From positions 8,236,886 to 8,300,885 of the forward strand of contig CM019214.1 in the NCBI GenBank assembly GCA_009741485.1: a stretch of DNA of 64,000 bases, read 5' to 3'. This DNA comes from Malurus cyaneus samueli (lineage: Eukaryota; Chordata; Aves; Passeriformes; Maluridae). This document shows, in pieces, positions 1 to 13,367 of the stretch; positions within the stretch are counted from its first letter, which is position 1; each line of letters starts with the position of its first letter. The notes beneath the pieces are model-generated. The model was not told the DNA's origin and searched no databases. It saw nothing but the letters and a program-made list of their open reading frames with translations. A program made the translations under genes and the position numbers.

Positions 1-3000
1 ACTGAAAAATAAGTTAAATCCTGTTTTAATTTGCTCTAGATACCTCTATTCACTTTTAGTCTCCAAGTGTAAAAAACCTGCACTTGATTTGTGGGGGAAA
101 GCTTTAAAACATTAACACATTATGAAAATGTTGCAACCCTCTTACATTAAGAGCTCAAAATGATGCAAGAAGTCAGACATTCACAGACATTTTTACTACA
201 TGAGGAGTAACTTCTCCTTGAAAAGGTGACACTTCAACACTTTCTTCTTCCAGGGAAGTTATTAATTTAGGGGTTTCACCTTAGGGCTTGAGCTCATGAG
301 TTTTCTCACCTAAGGGTTACACTCTCACAATAAATGTAATCAGTTTGTACAGCTTTAAAAAATACTTCTGTGTAACATGGCAAGACAGTTTGCTCTCAAC
401 TGCCATTTTATGCACATGAACATATCTGTGAAACCCTAACATTTAAATGAATATTCATGTAATGTATTCCATATAACACTGCTTGGAAAAGTATTTTAAT
501 ATTCATCAGTTATTAATCTTGTTCTTAAAGGATATGATGTTTTAATTCCCTTACAGCAACTTTCATAAATTTAGAGTGTGCCTTACATTCTGTATCCAGC
601 CTGTCATGCAGAGGAACAGCACTTAAAGTGACTTTGAGGATGGAAGATGGCATCACTTTGCACATGAAAATTGGAATTGATTGATGCCTTCAAAATTCGG
701 CAATTTAAAATTAAATTATGACACTTCAATGTGTAAATACATGCTTAATATTAAATTAATTCAGAGTTTGCAAGTTAATATAGTACCTATAAGCAGGATT
801 GGTGAAGAAGGGTCTTTTTTATTCAGGACTTGTCCTAAACTAGGTAATGACTCTATCTCCTAAGCCTTTTCCACTCAGAAAAATTTAGAAACAGAAATTA
901 CAAAAATTATCTAAAATGCCAAATCAAAACCTTATTTTGGCACTTGGAATTATCTGTGATTAGTACAAACACAAAGCTCTGAAAAAGTGTCTGACCTTTT
1001 GTAAGGCAGAAATGCAGAACCTCTCTTTTTTAATTCTACCTTCAAATCCTTCTTTTCAAATGAACATCACCATCTTATGGTGGAAACTCAGACACCATCG
1101 GACCACAAAAGATACTCCTTTTCCCTAAACTTCTTTGAAACTGTAAGGACAAGAAAGAATTTTAACAGTACAGACAGCTTATTTCAAAGAAATGGGTGAC
1201 AAATGCTGTTGGTATCTGCCATTTCTGAGGCTCAGTCTTCCATACTATTAATACCACCATGGCAGGATGCTCTAACACCATTTTTCAGTGAGACACCTTT
1301 ACTCCATACACACTTTCTCATCTCCATCTCCCAGGTAACAGCTTCAAAAAAATCATTCAGCAGATCTGCTGTGTCTATGGGATGTGGAAGATAGAAAATA
1401 TCCCTTTACCTCAGAATGTTCTTGATGTCCTTCATAAACTCTCACTACCTAAATATAATGTTACAGTTCTCCTTTCTCCCTTGCAGTCGAGTCAATAAAA
1501 TGTAAATATGGCAAAGATGGTTGTTCACCCTCTACAGGGACTTTTTTCACTCTCCATTTGGGTTGTGTCCTACATTTATCCAGGATATGTACCTTCCATG
1601 AAATTAAGCCAAGTCTGCTGTCAGCTATCCATTGGTGACACACAGATCTGTCTGCTGGTACACACTGGGACAGAACTCAGGTTCTCATCTTATTCACATA
1701 ATAAACTCTGATGAAATAATGGAACTGTGGCATTGGAATAAACTCAGAGCACATGACAGTTTGTCATCCAAGCACTTATGACATTCATAAATATAAAGAG
1801 ATACAAGAGATAAAAATATCAACAATAGCACAAGTAATATATTTCACATTAGAATCCATTTCCCCTCACCTTTTTGAGCTCTGCAGGAAGCATGACATAT
1901 GTGAACACCAAGTATGCCAAGATTAAGAAAATTCCAAATGCTGAACAGAAATTCAGCACATTTTAGCAACACAAGAGTCAAAAACTCACTGTTTAGGAAT
2001 TTTTGGGAGTGGAGGGAAGCAGGGAAGGGAATACTCTGCCTTAGTAAAAGTTTGAGAAATAAATTCTGGGGGAATTAATTTGAAATTTTGCCACAAACCT
2101 TACCAAGGCAGGTCTGATGTGTGAATTACATTTCTTACTGTGCCTTCCTAAGACCATAAAGCCAATCACTGAGAAGAAACCCAGACTTTTATAATAAGCC
2201 ACTGAATACTTGCTGAAGAGGTGGGATGACAAGGACATTAAGGAGATGAAACAATCTGCTACAAAAGGAATCTGCCACAAATAGACCACTGAAAATAGAT
2301 TTGGTGGTTTTCAAACACAATTGTCTGTATGTTCGGGAGCGATCTGCACCTCACACGTACTGTGTCACTTGGCTTTTTCTAAACTTTGCCATTAAGGTGT
2401 TATTTTATCGTTTATTGCCTGGTTCTGTTATTCCTAGTGATGATTAACATGCCTGAAGTTAAAACCTCAAAATCAGACTAGCATCACAAGCAGAATCTTC
2501 ATGGTAATTTATGGAAAGATGATACTTTTTTCCGTTACTGCATTATGGTTTTAGAAGTTTGAATAGCAAGGAGGAAGAACAAGAACTTTTCACTCAGAAT
2601 AAATTTGATATAATTGGAGATTATATAGTGAAGTGATTGTTTAGAGTACTAACACACTTTTAAAGTACTATTTAACTTCTAATGTGAAGATAAATTATAT
2701 TTGCTCTAAGACTCACAGTTATTTGGTTATTGTAATTACCTTAGTTCAAAGACCTGGCAAAGAAAGAAGCTGAGGTTAAGTGGAGGAGATACTTAGAATA
2801 ATCTAGTCTAAGAGTAGAATAAGGACATAATTCCAAAGGGCAGAGAGGCAAGAGCAACTCAACAAGTAAAAAACACCCCACAAAGTAGCTGATTATTAGG
2901 CAATTACAAAAAGACACAAAACCATAGAAAAACTAGCATAACCAGTATGAATTTTAAGTTCAGAAAACAACTACTGCTGAATAAATTATTTTATTCTCTT

Positions 3001-6000
3001 TTCTTTCCTTTTCCTTCAAAAAAGTTTCTGAAGAAAAACAATGCTTACAATCTTCACATGCACAAAATGTTGCTACTAAGAGTGACCTCTCTGTCTCTGA
3101 TGGAGACAGTAATGAGTGATGGACTATAGAGCACGTAAAAAAGTATCAGTGAAACTTTACAATGGTAAAGGTGGAGGAGAGCTAGGACAGATTACTCAAG
3201 TCATGCAGCTTTTATTAGTAAATATCTTTGAAGAATGTTCAAGAGCAATGGTTGTCAAAACCAACAGGGAAACAAGTTATATCTCCCAGGTTATCCCTAA
3301 CTAACACACTATCATGTTCCATAAAATGCCTCCAAACACCCTCATCCACAGCCATAATCTTTAGCTCACATGAAATTGAATTTGTGACACTTGGTTAACA
3401 AACACAGAGTCAGGACTGTGCTAAACCAATGATCTCAAACAAATTACGTACTAACCCTCCCTGCTCCCTCTTACTTCATACAACTTTTAAAATTACTTAA
3501 ATTAAGAGTTTTTTCCCCAAAGGACTACTGTTTTTTTCTCCATTTGCCATATCTGCCTTTATTTCTACTGACACATTTTTTTTTCTCTTTGTCTACCTAT
3601 GTCTGACCTTTGGAAAAATCCAAAGGTAACAGAAAAATCCAAAGGTAATGTTGTTTCTGGTATCAGCTTACAAGGTCTCAGATAAGGGACAGAAAAAAAT
3701 ATTGCTCATTCCTATTATGCTATAAAACTTCTAAGAGTGATCATGGAAAAAGTGATCCTTAAATTTCTCTGCAGGCTCTCTGGAGCGTTAGGAAAACCAT
3801 CAGGAATATTGAAGGATGCACACAAACCCAGTGTAAAGTGTGTAATGAGGAAAGGAAAGGGAAACAGAATTAAAAAAAAAAAAAAAGATTTATGTCAGCA
3901 CAATAGCAGAGCCACCAACACCAATTGCTTGAAAAAAATCCAAAAAAGAATGCAATAAAATAAACTAGAACTTATTCTTCTGCCTCTTGGCATAAACAGC
4001 ATTCACTGGCCAGATTTTGCAGTGCTGCACATTGTAAGAGAGTATAAACTGTGACTTATGTGAGGAAATCACTAGCCAGGTGAACAGCTTGGGTAGCTGT
4101 GTCACGCAAATATTTTAACATGTCTGAAAAGGCAAAAGCCAGCTCAGGAGTCATGTACACACAGCCACAGCTGATTTACCCTTGGCACAGCAGGTTAAGC
4201 TATACTCAGATTATTCCAGTCAGGAAATTCCTTAAAAAGATACTGAAGTGTTTTCCTGCTCCACGTCAAAATGAAAACAAAATGTGTAAAATAAATTATA
4301 AATGTATACTTTTAATAGTTATATTGCTTCAAAGAGAGACAATTTAAATGGTCAATGTTTAGGGTTATTTAATTTTTCTCTTTTTTTTTAGTAGGTGATG
4401 TTTTACTGTATAAATACCTCCATAATTTTAACATTTTGGCTACTAAGAACTCTTTAAAATAGAGCATCTGACATTAAAGAACTGTAGTCATAAAAAAATC
4501 AAATATGAAATTAGAAAGACTTCAGAACTTGTAAAAATTTTCTATTGAAAAAGCCATACCAATGCGTAAGTAATTCCTTATTTCAACTTTTGTTTTCAGT
4601 TAAACACAAGCTATTGAATGAAATATAAGTGTACATTAGTGAAACATAGACTCCATAAAGAGCGCATTAGTTAAACACAATGACCTCAGACAAAGCTAGC
4701 AGTTTAAAAAAAAACAAAAACACCAAAAGACAGCAGCAAAGCAGCAGATATTCTTCAGTCTCAGGAGTCTCCTCACAAATATGGCACTCAGTTATTGCAA
4801 AGGCTTAGCAATCCTTTTTTATTTTAAGTTTTAGCAGCAAAGACCTGTTAAAGATCCTTAAGAATCCTCCAGGTGTTACGCTCTCCAGGTGCAATACGCT
4901 GTGGTGAAATATACTTCATGTTCTTTATTGTGAAATTCCAAGGTTTATTTCATTATTGTCAACATAACATATTAAAAATCAGCTTACTGAAGGCAAAGTT
5001 AACCCAATTTTTACCAGTGCTGTGGCACAAAAGCAAATAAGTGCTCTTATGAGTTGCAGCACATAACAAGGAGCATGAGATTTTCACTTGAGAGACAAAT
5101 GCCATTCATCAATGGCATTCATCAAATCAACTGAATTATAGAAATTCCCCTGGAATTTAGAAGCTACTGTAAAATCAATTGCACTATTTCCCTAAAAGTT
5201 TTATATTCTCCAGCTTGCAATTCAGCAGCTTCAAAATATACCAAAATGACCAAAAAAATGCTGAGTACAACATATCTTTATTTTTATTACAGCATTTAAT
5301 TTGTATTCAAAATTGTTACTCCTTCTACCTACCAGGAAACTAAATTGACATTTCCTGGAATATACATGAATTTCTAACCAAGCCTTTAATGTGAGTTAAA
5401 TTTGGTTTTATTTTATGAACCTACATGAGACTTCAGTGAGAATCCAGCTCACTTCCAGACAGGACACACTTTTAAATTCTCTACCATACTCAGGCAGGCT
5501 CAGTGTATACAGATTCCTTTTTAAAATCTGCTAAATATTAAGGCTAAGAATGCTTTTTTCCTAATTGAAGATATGCCAGAATTACAAAAATTATACTCGT
5601 GCACCCCGATGAGTGATTCTTGACTGCCATTTATTAGAAAAAAAAATTTCTGTATTTACCAATCAAAAATACTTTTTTTGCAAAATACTGGAAGTTTGCT
5701 AAAAGCATCGAATTAACCAAAAACATTTTGCCAACCCTAATACAATCTTACTGCAGTGTTTCATAGGAACACAGCTAGGCAAATCAAAGGCATTAAAACT
5801 GACAACTGTCTATTTTTCCTTTTCAGAATAACCCTTTTACTTTAAAAGGAACTTTTTAATCAGGTTCCTTGGGATTTGGATAATTTTCCATTCTAAGCTC
5901 TGCCACAGAGCAGGCATTTCACCTCATTCTCCTAAGGTAAGGCAAAAAGGCTACACAAGCCAACATCACACACAGAGGAGAGGTAACACTTTTTCTGGGA

Positions 6001-9000
6001 TAAAAGATATGTCTTCCTTGAAAGAGATATTATTAAGGACTTCTGCTGAGCACCCAGGTCATTTTAGGAAAATGGTGTTTATGTCTCTATACATCCATAA
6101 AAGACAAAATTACTTATATGAAATAGCATCCTGATCACAATGATGAAGTGGGCAGGTTTTCATTAGATTTCAGAAAACATATTGTAGAGTCGTGTGAGCA
6201 ATTTATGTCTTCAATAAAAAAAAAGAAACTATGAAGTAAAATTACATTTATCTTCAAGTAGAAGGTCTTTATGTTCATGCAATTAGATGCTAATAAAACC
6301 AACCCTTCATTAATTTCATGGATTTTGTCTGCCATATTTACAGGTGCTGGACTTTATAAGGGTGTTCTTACAAATTTCTCAATATATTGCTGGGCAAAAA
6401 AGATGTAGATAACCAGTAAATACAGAGAATTTAGTGAAAGCAATCCTCCAATTCTTTCCAACATTCAACAGTAATTAGTGTATACATCACACTATGAAAA
6501 AAGCAGCATCCTTCATAAACAACACCAGTTTAATATATTACTAGAAATACTAATCATATTTTTATAATTCATTCTAAATTTCACACACATAAACAGAATA
6601 TAAAGTATCATCTGTCTTTTGCCACAGTGGGAAACAGTAATTCCCTAATACTTCTAATTTCATAGTTCTGCCAAGAACAATTAGGACTCTACTGTATCCA
6701 CAGAGAAAGCAAAAGGAATATCTTGAGAGAGACAATAGAGACCACAACAACAAAAAGTACTGCAGTGGACAAGAAATAACTATTGCCTGCTCTGTAAAAA
6801 TATGAGTGGTCCTTTCAAGTTAGTTCAAATTTTCAGAAACAAAATAAATATTTACATTAAAAATTTGCTCTGGATTTTTGAATCTATTTATAAATTAGGT
6901 TAACTGTTGGATTGTTCTACCAGGCTCTGAGAATGCATATTCAATTCTTCCCTCTGCTTGAGAGACTGAGCATAAACCTTGAAGGAAGCTGTTCTCACCC
7001 TTAGACAATGTTGTTGACGTTGTAGTAATTTGAATGTCAAATATCTTGGGGAGAATGTCAGATTTTGTGGTTAAAGATTAATTTGAATGTTTCATAATAT
7101 TTAATGTACCAGATTCAAGTAATTATTCAGACAGAAGAAAAAAACCCACACTGTAAAAGGCTTTTTAAAAAAGTCATATATTTGATTTGAACTCCACTTC
7201 CTATGAACTGTCCCATGTATTAGGCCATAAAGTTTGACTTTTTCCTCTTTTCTGGCTCAGTGAATATTTTCACAGGTCACAGCAATTGAAACAGGATGAC
7301 AGACTAGACTGACAGGGACCTTCCCTCTATCCTCTCCTCACTTCATTATCTCCAGCCCCAGACATGCTTATACAACTCTGAGGAACTGGTAAACATTAGT
7401 GCTCTTTTCATTACCATTACGTGCTCTCTGTGTGTTTATAATTCATTACTTGCTAAAGGGTGAAATAATAATTGTTTGTAAGCATGACAAGGTAGGAAAG
7501 GCAAAATGATGACCTAGATAAAGATCTCAAACACTCAAACATAACAAGGACACTGGCTGTGGGGAGAGTGCTGCTCTGTTCCTCATTTCCTATTAGGTTT
7601 CAAAAATGCTATTTTTTTATATCATTCTGAATGTGTTCTGCACAGACTATGAGTAAGAGTTTACACCTGGACCTGTCATGTGAGCCCCATAATGAGCCCC
7701 ACTCTTCATTTCTGCTACGGATTTTATTTTTCAGATTTTTTTTTTTTAATAAATGGGCTACTAATTGAAAAAATTCCGTACATATGCATTTGAGGTCTGC
7801 CAGACATGACAGAATGATGTGCTTCTCAGTAATACAGTTTATAGCTCATACAGACTTTCAAAACAAGGATAATGCACATCACAGACATTTAAATTGGGTA
7901 ATAAAATTTAATCTATTTATATGCAAATGCAATCCTACATGCCATGATATCCAAAAATATACAGATGTACCAGTTTACAAGAGCAGTGACTAATTGGTGG
8001 TTAGTGCAGATGCAACATTACCTGCCTTCTCAGCACAGCCATATTCCAACACCTGCTGCAGGAAGGGTGATACAACCCAAAGTTCATCCTCAGCCTTACA
8101 TTCTGAGCACTTACAAATTGCTTTTGTTATTGATTTTAAATGGGCAACCGTGCATTGTTTGCACAGATTTTTAATTGCACACAATGCCATGCCCCACCAA
8201 ATTCCATGTGAGCCATAGGTCCTTGAAGCATTGCTATATCTGAATTGTTTCAAAACAACATGTTTGTTTATTGGGAGAATCAAGCTGTTCTGAGCCTCAA
8301 AAGGCCACAGGAAAATTCATAACAGACTGCAGACTGCAGTACTGCAGAAGGGCACCTACTGAGAGAGCAAGCAGTAATTGAACAATCTTTTTGACAAAGG
8401 AAAAAAAGCATAAAACAGTCTAATACTTAATGCTCTACATATGCTAAACCATCCCCAAAAGCTTCTGTGCACTGGCATAACTATAGCTGCAAATGCTAAA
8501 ATGCTATTAAAGAAAAAAAAAGGAAAAAAGCAAGCTGTGGTTGATATTTTAAATTTGCAAATATGCATGCAATTTACATGGGGACTGTTTTCTCTGGGTA
8601 GGTCTTTACTTTTCCTCTGAAGAGGGAGACTCAGACTAATCTGAAGGTGGAGCACACCATGCAGGGACATACAGAATGTAGACTGGACTGAAAAATAGCT
8701 TAACTACCTAAACAAAATTTATAGGTTGGTAACTTAAAATGATTTTAAAGAACAGATCTCTTAAAGACAGTAATTCCAGAAATAAATATGCATGTGTGAA
8801 GTATCAATCATGCCTTTGATATATTAAAGGTACGTGAAACACCTTACTACATTAATACTGATAAATCCAGTCATTTACCATTGCATACTCAGTTCTTATG
8901 ATCTTTGAAAAAAAATTAAATAAAATGCCATCCTGAGTAATCTTTACCTCTTAATCACTTAAACAGTTGCTGGAAAAAAATGCATTACTTCGCTATCTTC

Positions 9001-12000
9001 CTTTTGTGAATATCCCAGTGTGCTCCCACAGATGTTTGGCCCTCAGGGATTTATTTCAAGCCTGGAAGTCCAGGAGAACCAGGTGGTAACGTGGAGGTAA
9101 TTATTACCTCCCAAAGTCATCAGATGCTCAAAGAATCACTTGGAAGAAGTCCTTAAACTCAACAGGAAGGAGACTCAGCCCAGAGACATCTCATAAGAAC
9201 TACAATGACAGCTTGGGCTAGAAAACATTGCCTGTCATTGAAGGCCTAGTTGAAGCATAAATTAGCTTTAGAAATACAATTAAAACAGGCCAAAATTAAT
9301 ATCTGGCCTAGCCCCTTTGACTGTGTTTTTTCATCATGGGCTATTCACAACCAGTGTATCTTTTTGATGTTATGCATTTCAAGCACAAGGAAATTCAAAA
9401 ACCTGGCAATGACATAAAAACCTAAATGCATTCCATAAGAAAACCACAATGGGAAGTACAATCTTCGGATAAAGGCAGGGCTTGTGGCAGCCACAATGAG
9501 ACAACACACATGCAGAATTCCCCAGTGTTGTACAAACAAACACAGTGTATCTGCAGCTGGCTCCATGAGACATCACTGTCCACAGGAAGATTGAAAGCTG
9601 TGGTTTTCGTGCCAGCCCTGTGCTGAGTTCTGCTGCTGGAGAATGTGAGGGATGATGGAAGAGGAGAGGGGAATTTGCAGTTGTAGGGCAGGCTTTAGCC
9701 ATTGCAGCAACCACAGCAGCTCCACACTCTGCACTCCTCTTTCCAGGGAAATGAATCCTGAGGAGAGGAGTGGGTCTGGCAGAAGCTGAGCCAAGGATGA
9801 GCACAACATGGGGAATTTGGCCAGCTCAGTTCAAGAAGTTACCATGAAACCCAGAGTAGAAAACTTTCCTCTACTTTGGGAGCATAGGAGGCTTCACAGG
9901 ATTCAGTGAGACTGTGAAACAAATACCTATTCATGGCTAATAGTTATTTATTATTTTAGCACTTTATAATATAGGAATATCTAAAGATAAATCTCACATG
10001 AAAGACAAGCTGCATTCTACTTTCAGTCTTAGCAACCACTTAGCCTTGTTTTACTTTTGGCTCCCATGAGAAAAGAAACCCTAGGACCTCCTCTCTTCAA
10101 AGACAGAAATATGTTTTTGAAGGAATTAAAACCCCATGTCAGCTTAGAAAGGGGCAAGCCCTTGTCACCACATCTGCTCTGCACACATTTTTCTGTTTGG
10201 GTTTTGTTTTGTTTTCTCTTTTTCTCTCTTTTACAAGGCAGCATAAAAAGGATTCACCATGAGGAATCGCTACGTTTTTTGCTGCAAGAACTAAATGAGC
10301 TTTTTCATAAATGCATCTGAAGAATAATAAAATAACAATCAAGTTTCAGAATCCTTAGGTTTTTGGAAGAGCATAATGAGTGATTTTGGTAGAAATTATA
10401 AAAAGAATGTGTGAAAGCTCATCCAGAAATCATCATCTTCTGCTGCAGTCCTACCTACAAGGTAATTTGAAGAAGAAAGAAAAGGAAAAAGGTAAATAAG
10501 AACATCTATATCTACATAATATGTGTGTGTACCTGAAGATGATATTGAATGCTGAGGTACATATAACAAGGTAGTAATTTCTAGTGTGTTTAAAAGAAAT
10601 AATTTTCACTGACAACAAGACACAAAAGTTTGGTGTACATGTGTTTCTCCTATTATGTGTTTATTCCTTATTCAGTTGTGGACAACCTCACACTTGTTTT
10701 GAGCTACAGTAATTCCAGTCTGTATATTCATTTTCTCTACACCAGAAGTCCAGTATTTTCTGTTACAGTGTTCTGGGGATTCTCAGCTCCAAGATGCACT
10801 TCAGTGGGTGATGTAAGGGGTTTGCATTCTGCTAGTGGTGTGCACCTTGCAATTAATAAATCCTAAATTTTGGAAACATCAGTCATTCTACTATGAAAAG
10901 TCATACAATAATTAATTCTAATGCAAACCTACTGTAGAAAAATACTGGTGTAAAAGAAAACTGCATAGCATAAAGTTAAGATTTTGTTAGTTCCTCCTAG
11001 AAGTAAGTTCAGAAGTGGACTGTCATGTATGTTAGAACAGATTTGCTTACATTCCATCTCTATTTAGCTTTTTTTTTCAGTAGATACATTCCACAAATGC
11101 AAAAATTATAGATATCTACTACAAATGAGTGGTTGTAATGACAGATAATGTTTTTGTGAAATGACTAAAAGCAGTTGGTAAATTTAAAGGTGAGATTGAA
11201 GCTCGCTCTCCCTAGGATGTGTGCATTGTAAGGGTGAATCCTCTGCACTAAAGAATAAATCTTTTATCAAGTGATACTAAGTACTAGGGAATTATTAAGT
11301 TTTATTATTAAAGTATATTAAAGGTATTAAGTACTAGGGAAGAATCATCTCACATCCTGCTTTAGGTCCACTTAGGATAGCAATCCTAATGATGCCCTAA
11401 ACATTGCCAGTAGTCCTGCAGCCCGAGTCAGTGCAGGTTACTAGAAACATGTAGGTTACAATAAGATGAAGATGTAACACTAGAGTTGCACAAAAAGAGC
11501 AAAAAATGGCAACAGAAAGAGAAGATGCAGTAACTTGAGGCAGCCATATAGGGATAAATTGTGTAGACGGCTCCAATTACCAATGGGATTCTCAGTGTGG
11601 GAGTGATTATATCCATGTAAATTAGTGTGCAGAAAAGATTTGGGGCTGATTACCCGGCTCCTCTCAGCAACTTATTAGACTAATATTTTATTGTAATAAT
11701 TTATTTAATTTTAATGTGTTAAACATGTTGGGAAAACATTTCAAATGCATAAATAGACTAGTGAGTCTCACATTTTCAGTGGGGAACCAAATGGAGCAAA
11801 AGGCTGATCAGTAATAACCACAGCAAACCATGAAGTCACATTGGATTTTCTACCTAAGAACAAAACCTTCAATTCATGTTGGTGATAGGGACATCACTGA
11901 GACATCCATTCTCTGAAACTTTCTTATTTAACCTTCCATGTTCAGTTACTTCCAATTATAGCCTTTACTAGTTTTGGATTGATGATACCTAAATTTTCAA

Positions 12001-13214
12001 CTATCTCATAAGAAAAATGTTTTATTTGGACAATAAAAGCTTAACTAAATTCATTAATATTCTCAGGTGTTCAATAAAGATTTGAAGTTTATCTCCCATG
12101 TACCTGGCATCACTCTTTATATCATTATTAATTCCACTTAATATCTGGAAATCTGTAATTCTCTCTCCTGTATTATCTGCATATATCACCTTAATGTAAT
12201 ATTTGTTGAAATCCTTCTTCTGTAAACTTCCAATGAGGTGTTGCATGATTTTTTATGTCAACCAACTTCCATGTTGCTGTACAAATATTAATAGACTAGA
12301 AAAGAACAGTCTTTCTGATATTCACATTGACTTAACTCAAATTATTTCTAATTTATTGATAAAATGAGCTTCTAAATCATTTTAGACCTTGATAAATTCT
12401 GGTTTTAATTTACCTAGAAAGTACAGTTATAAAGACAAAGAGATCTCCAATTGCAAACCTTGCTCAATTTCCTAAAAACTCAATATTGACTAAAACTCTT
12501 TTAGTTTAAACTTTCTTTGATAGCTTTCCTTGCAAGAAATATTCTTTAATCATATAAAAAAAATGCTTGATGATTTAAATAGATACTAAATTAGATACTA
12601 AAAGCATAAAAAACACGGTTCTATAAGCAAAGTTATACTGGCAAATATAAATAAGAAAGTGGAGAAATTGATTGAAAAACAAACAAAAAACCTGCCTTGG
12701 TATATTTGGTGTAACTACAAAAGTATTCTTCTGGAACACTTGAAATCTCAAAAGTAATGCAGATACTGCTTAGAATAAAGTATGTGGTGACAATATGAAA
12801 GTAAATAGGTATTCTGGAATTTTCTCTTTTTGATTTTACTGCAGCAAAGGAGTATCTATGACAGACTGTTTTAAGAAAATTTTCCCACAAGGGAAAATAA
12901 TGGAGCAATATGAATTTCAGAAATGGCAATATGAATTTCACAATTGACATCAGCACTATCAATATTATTGGATCGTTACAAAGAAAGTAACTAACAACGA
13001 GCAATAGTCAGTGATGTTGGCATAAAAAGAGAAAAAAAAGGAAAAGAAAAAACAGGCTCAGCTTAACATCACATAAAAATGCTTCAAAAATCATAAAAGG
13101 AGAATTTTATACACTGTGTGTAGGCTGTGCATACTAAATACCCATTTAATTTTAAAACACATAATGTAATTTTACAAAAATTTACATCAAATGCATCCAT
13201 AATAGCAAACGTAC
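1..13214 (-). other. Sequence downstream of exon L, apparently intronic
   Basis: About 13 kb with no exon I can place with confidence. Composition is AT-rich throughout except a patch at 9430-9810 where both strands stay open (up to 141 residues on minus) without recognisable domains. Some weak exon-like segments (1870-1940 and 2104-2212 on minus, 9032-9101 on plus) are described among the findings. No repeat family recognised; small local repeats occur near 3612-3650 and 11275-11340. Confidence 0.5.
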
Positions 13215-13367
13215 CAGGTCTTATTACTGCAAGAGCTCGCATTGACTTCCTTATCATTTTCCTAAAGGTCTTTTTGCCAGTTGTCTTCTGTGGTGTGCTG
13301 AGCAGAGAGGGGCGGATGGCTGGAGGGGGTGGGGGGGTTTCATCTCGAGCAACAAATGAAACGACAC
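13215..13367 (-). CDS. CFAP47: CFAP47 exon L (domain strand, then proline-rich/basic insert)
   Basis: A 153-bp exon: two bases, 50 codons, one base. The acceptor is CTGTTTGTTTTAG|GT and the donor GACCTG|GTACGT. GT completes the Gly opened by exon K, giving RGVFQ-G-VVSFVARDE, the expected next ASH strand. After that the sequence leaves the usual pattern: TPPPPPAIRP, then the basic KKTFRKMIRKSMR and the hydrophobic ALAVIRP. The exon is clear from its splice sites, GC content and frame. It ends with one base of a codon, so a further coding exon must follow; I could not identify it reliably. Confidence 0.85.

Noticed and set aside
9379..9804. 141-residue minus-strand frame
   Set aside because: No recognisable domain; the second frame is equally open over much of it, which points to composition rather than selection.
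12022..13004. Two minus-strand frames (74 and 123 residues) just beyond exon L
   Set aside because: Tested as the next CFAP47 exon. A segment near 12690-12772 can be spliced in phase, but it has a weak GTTTTT donor and residues unlike the family.
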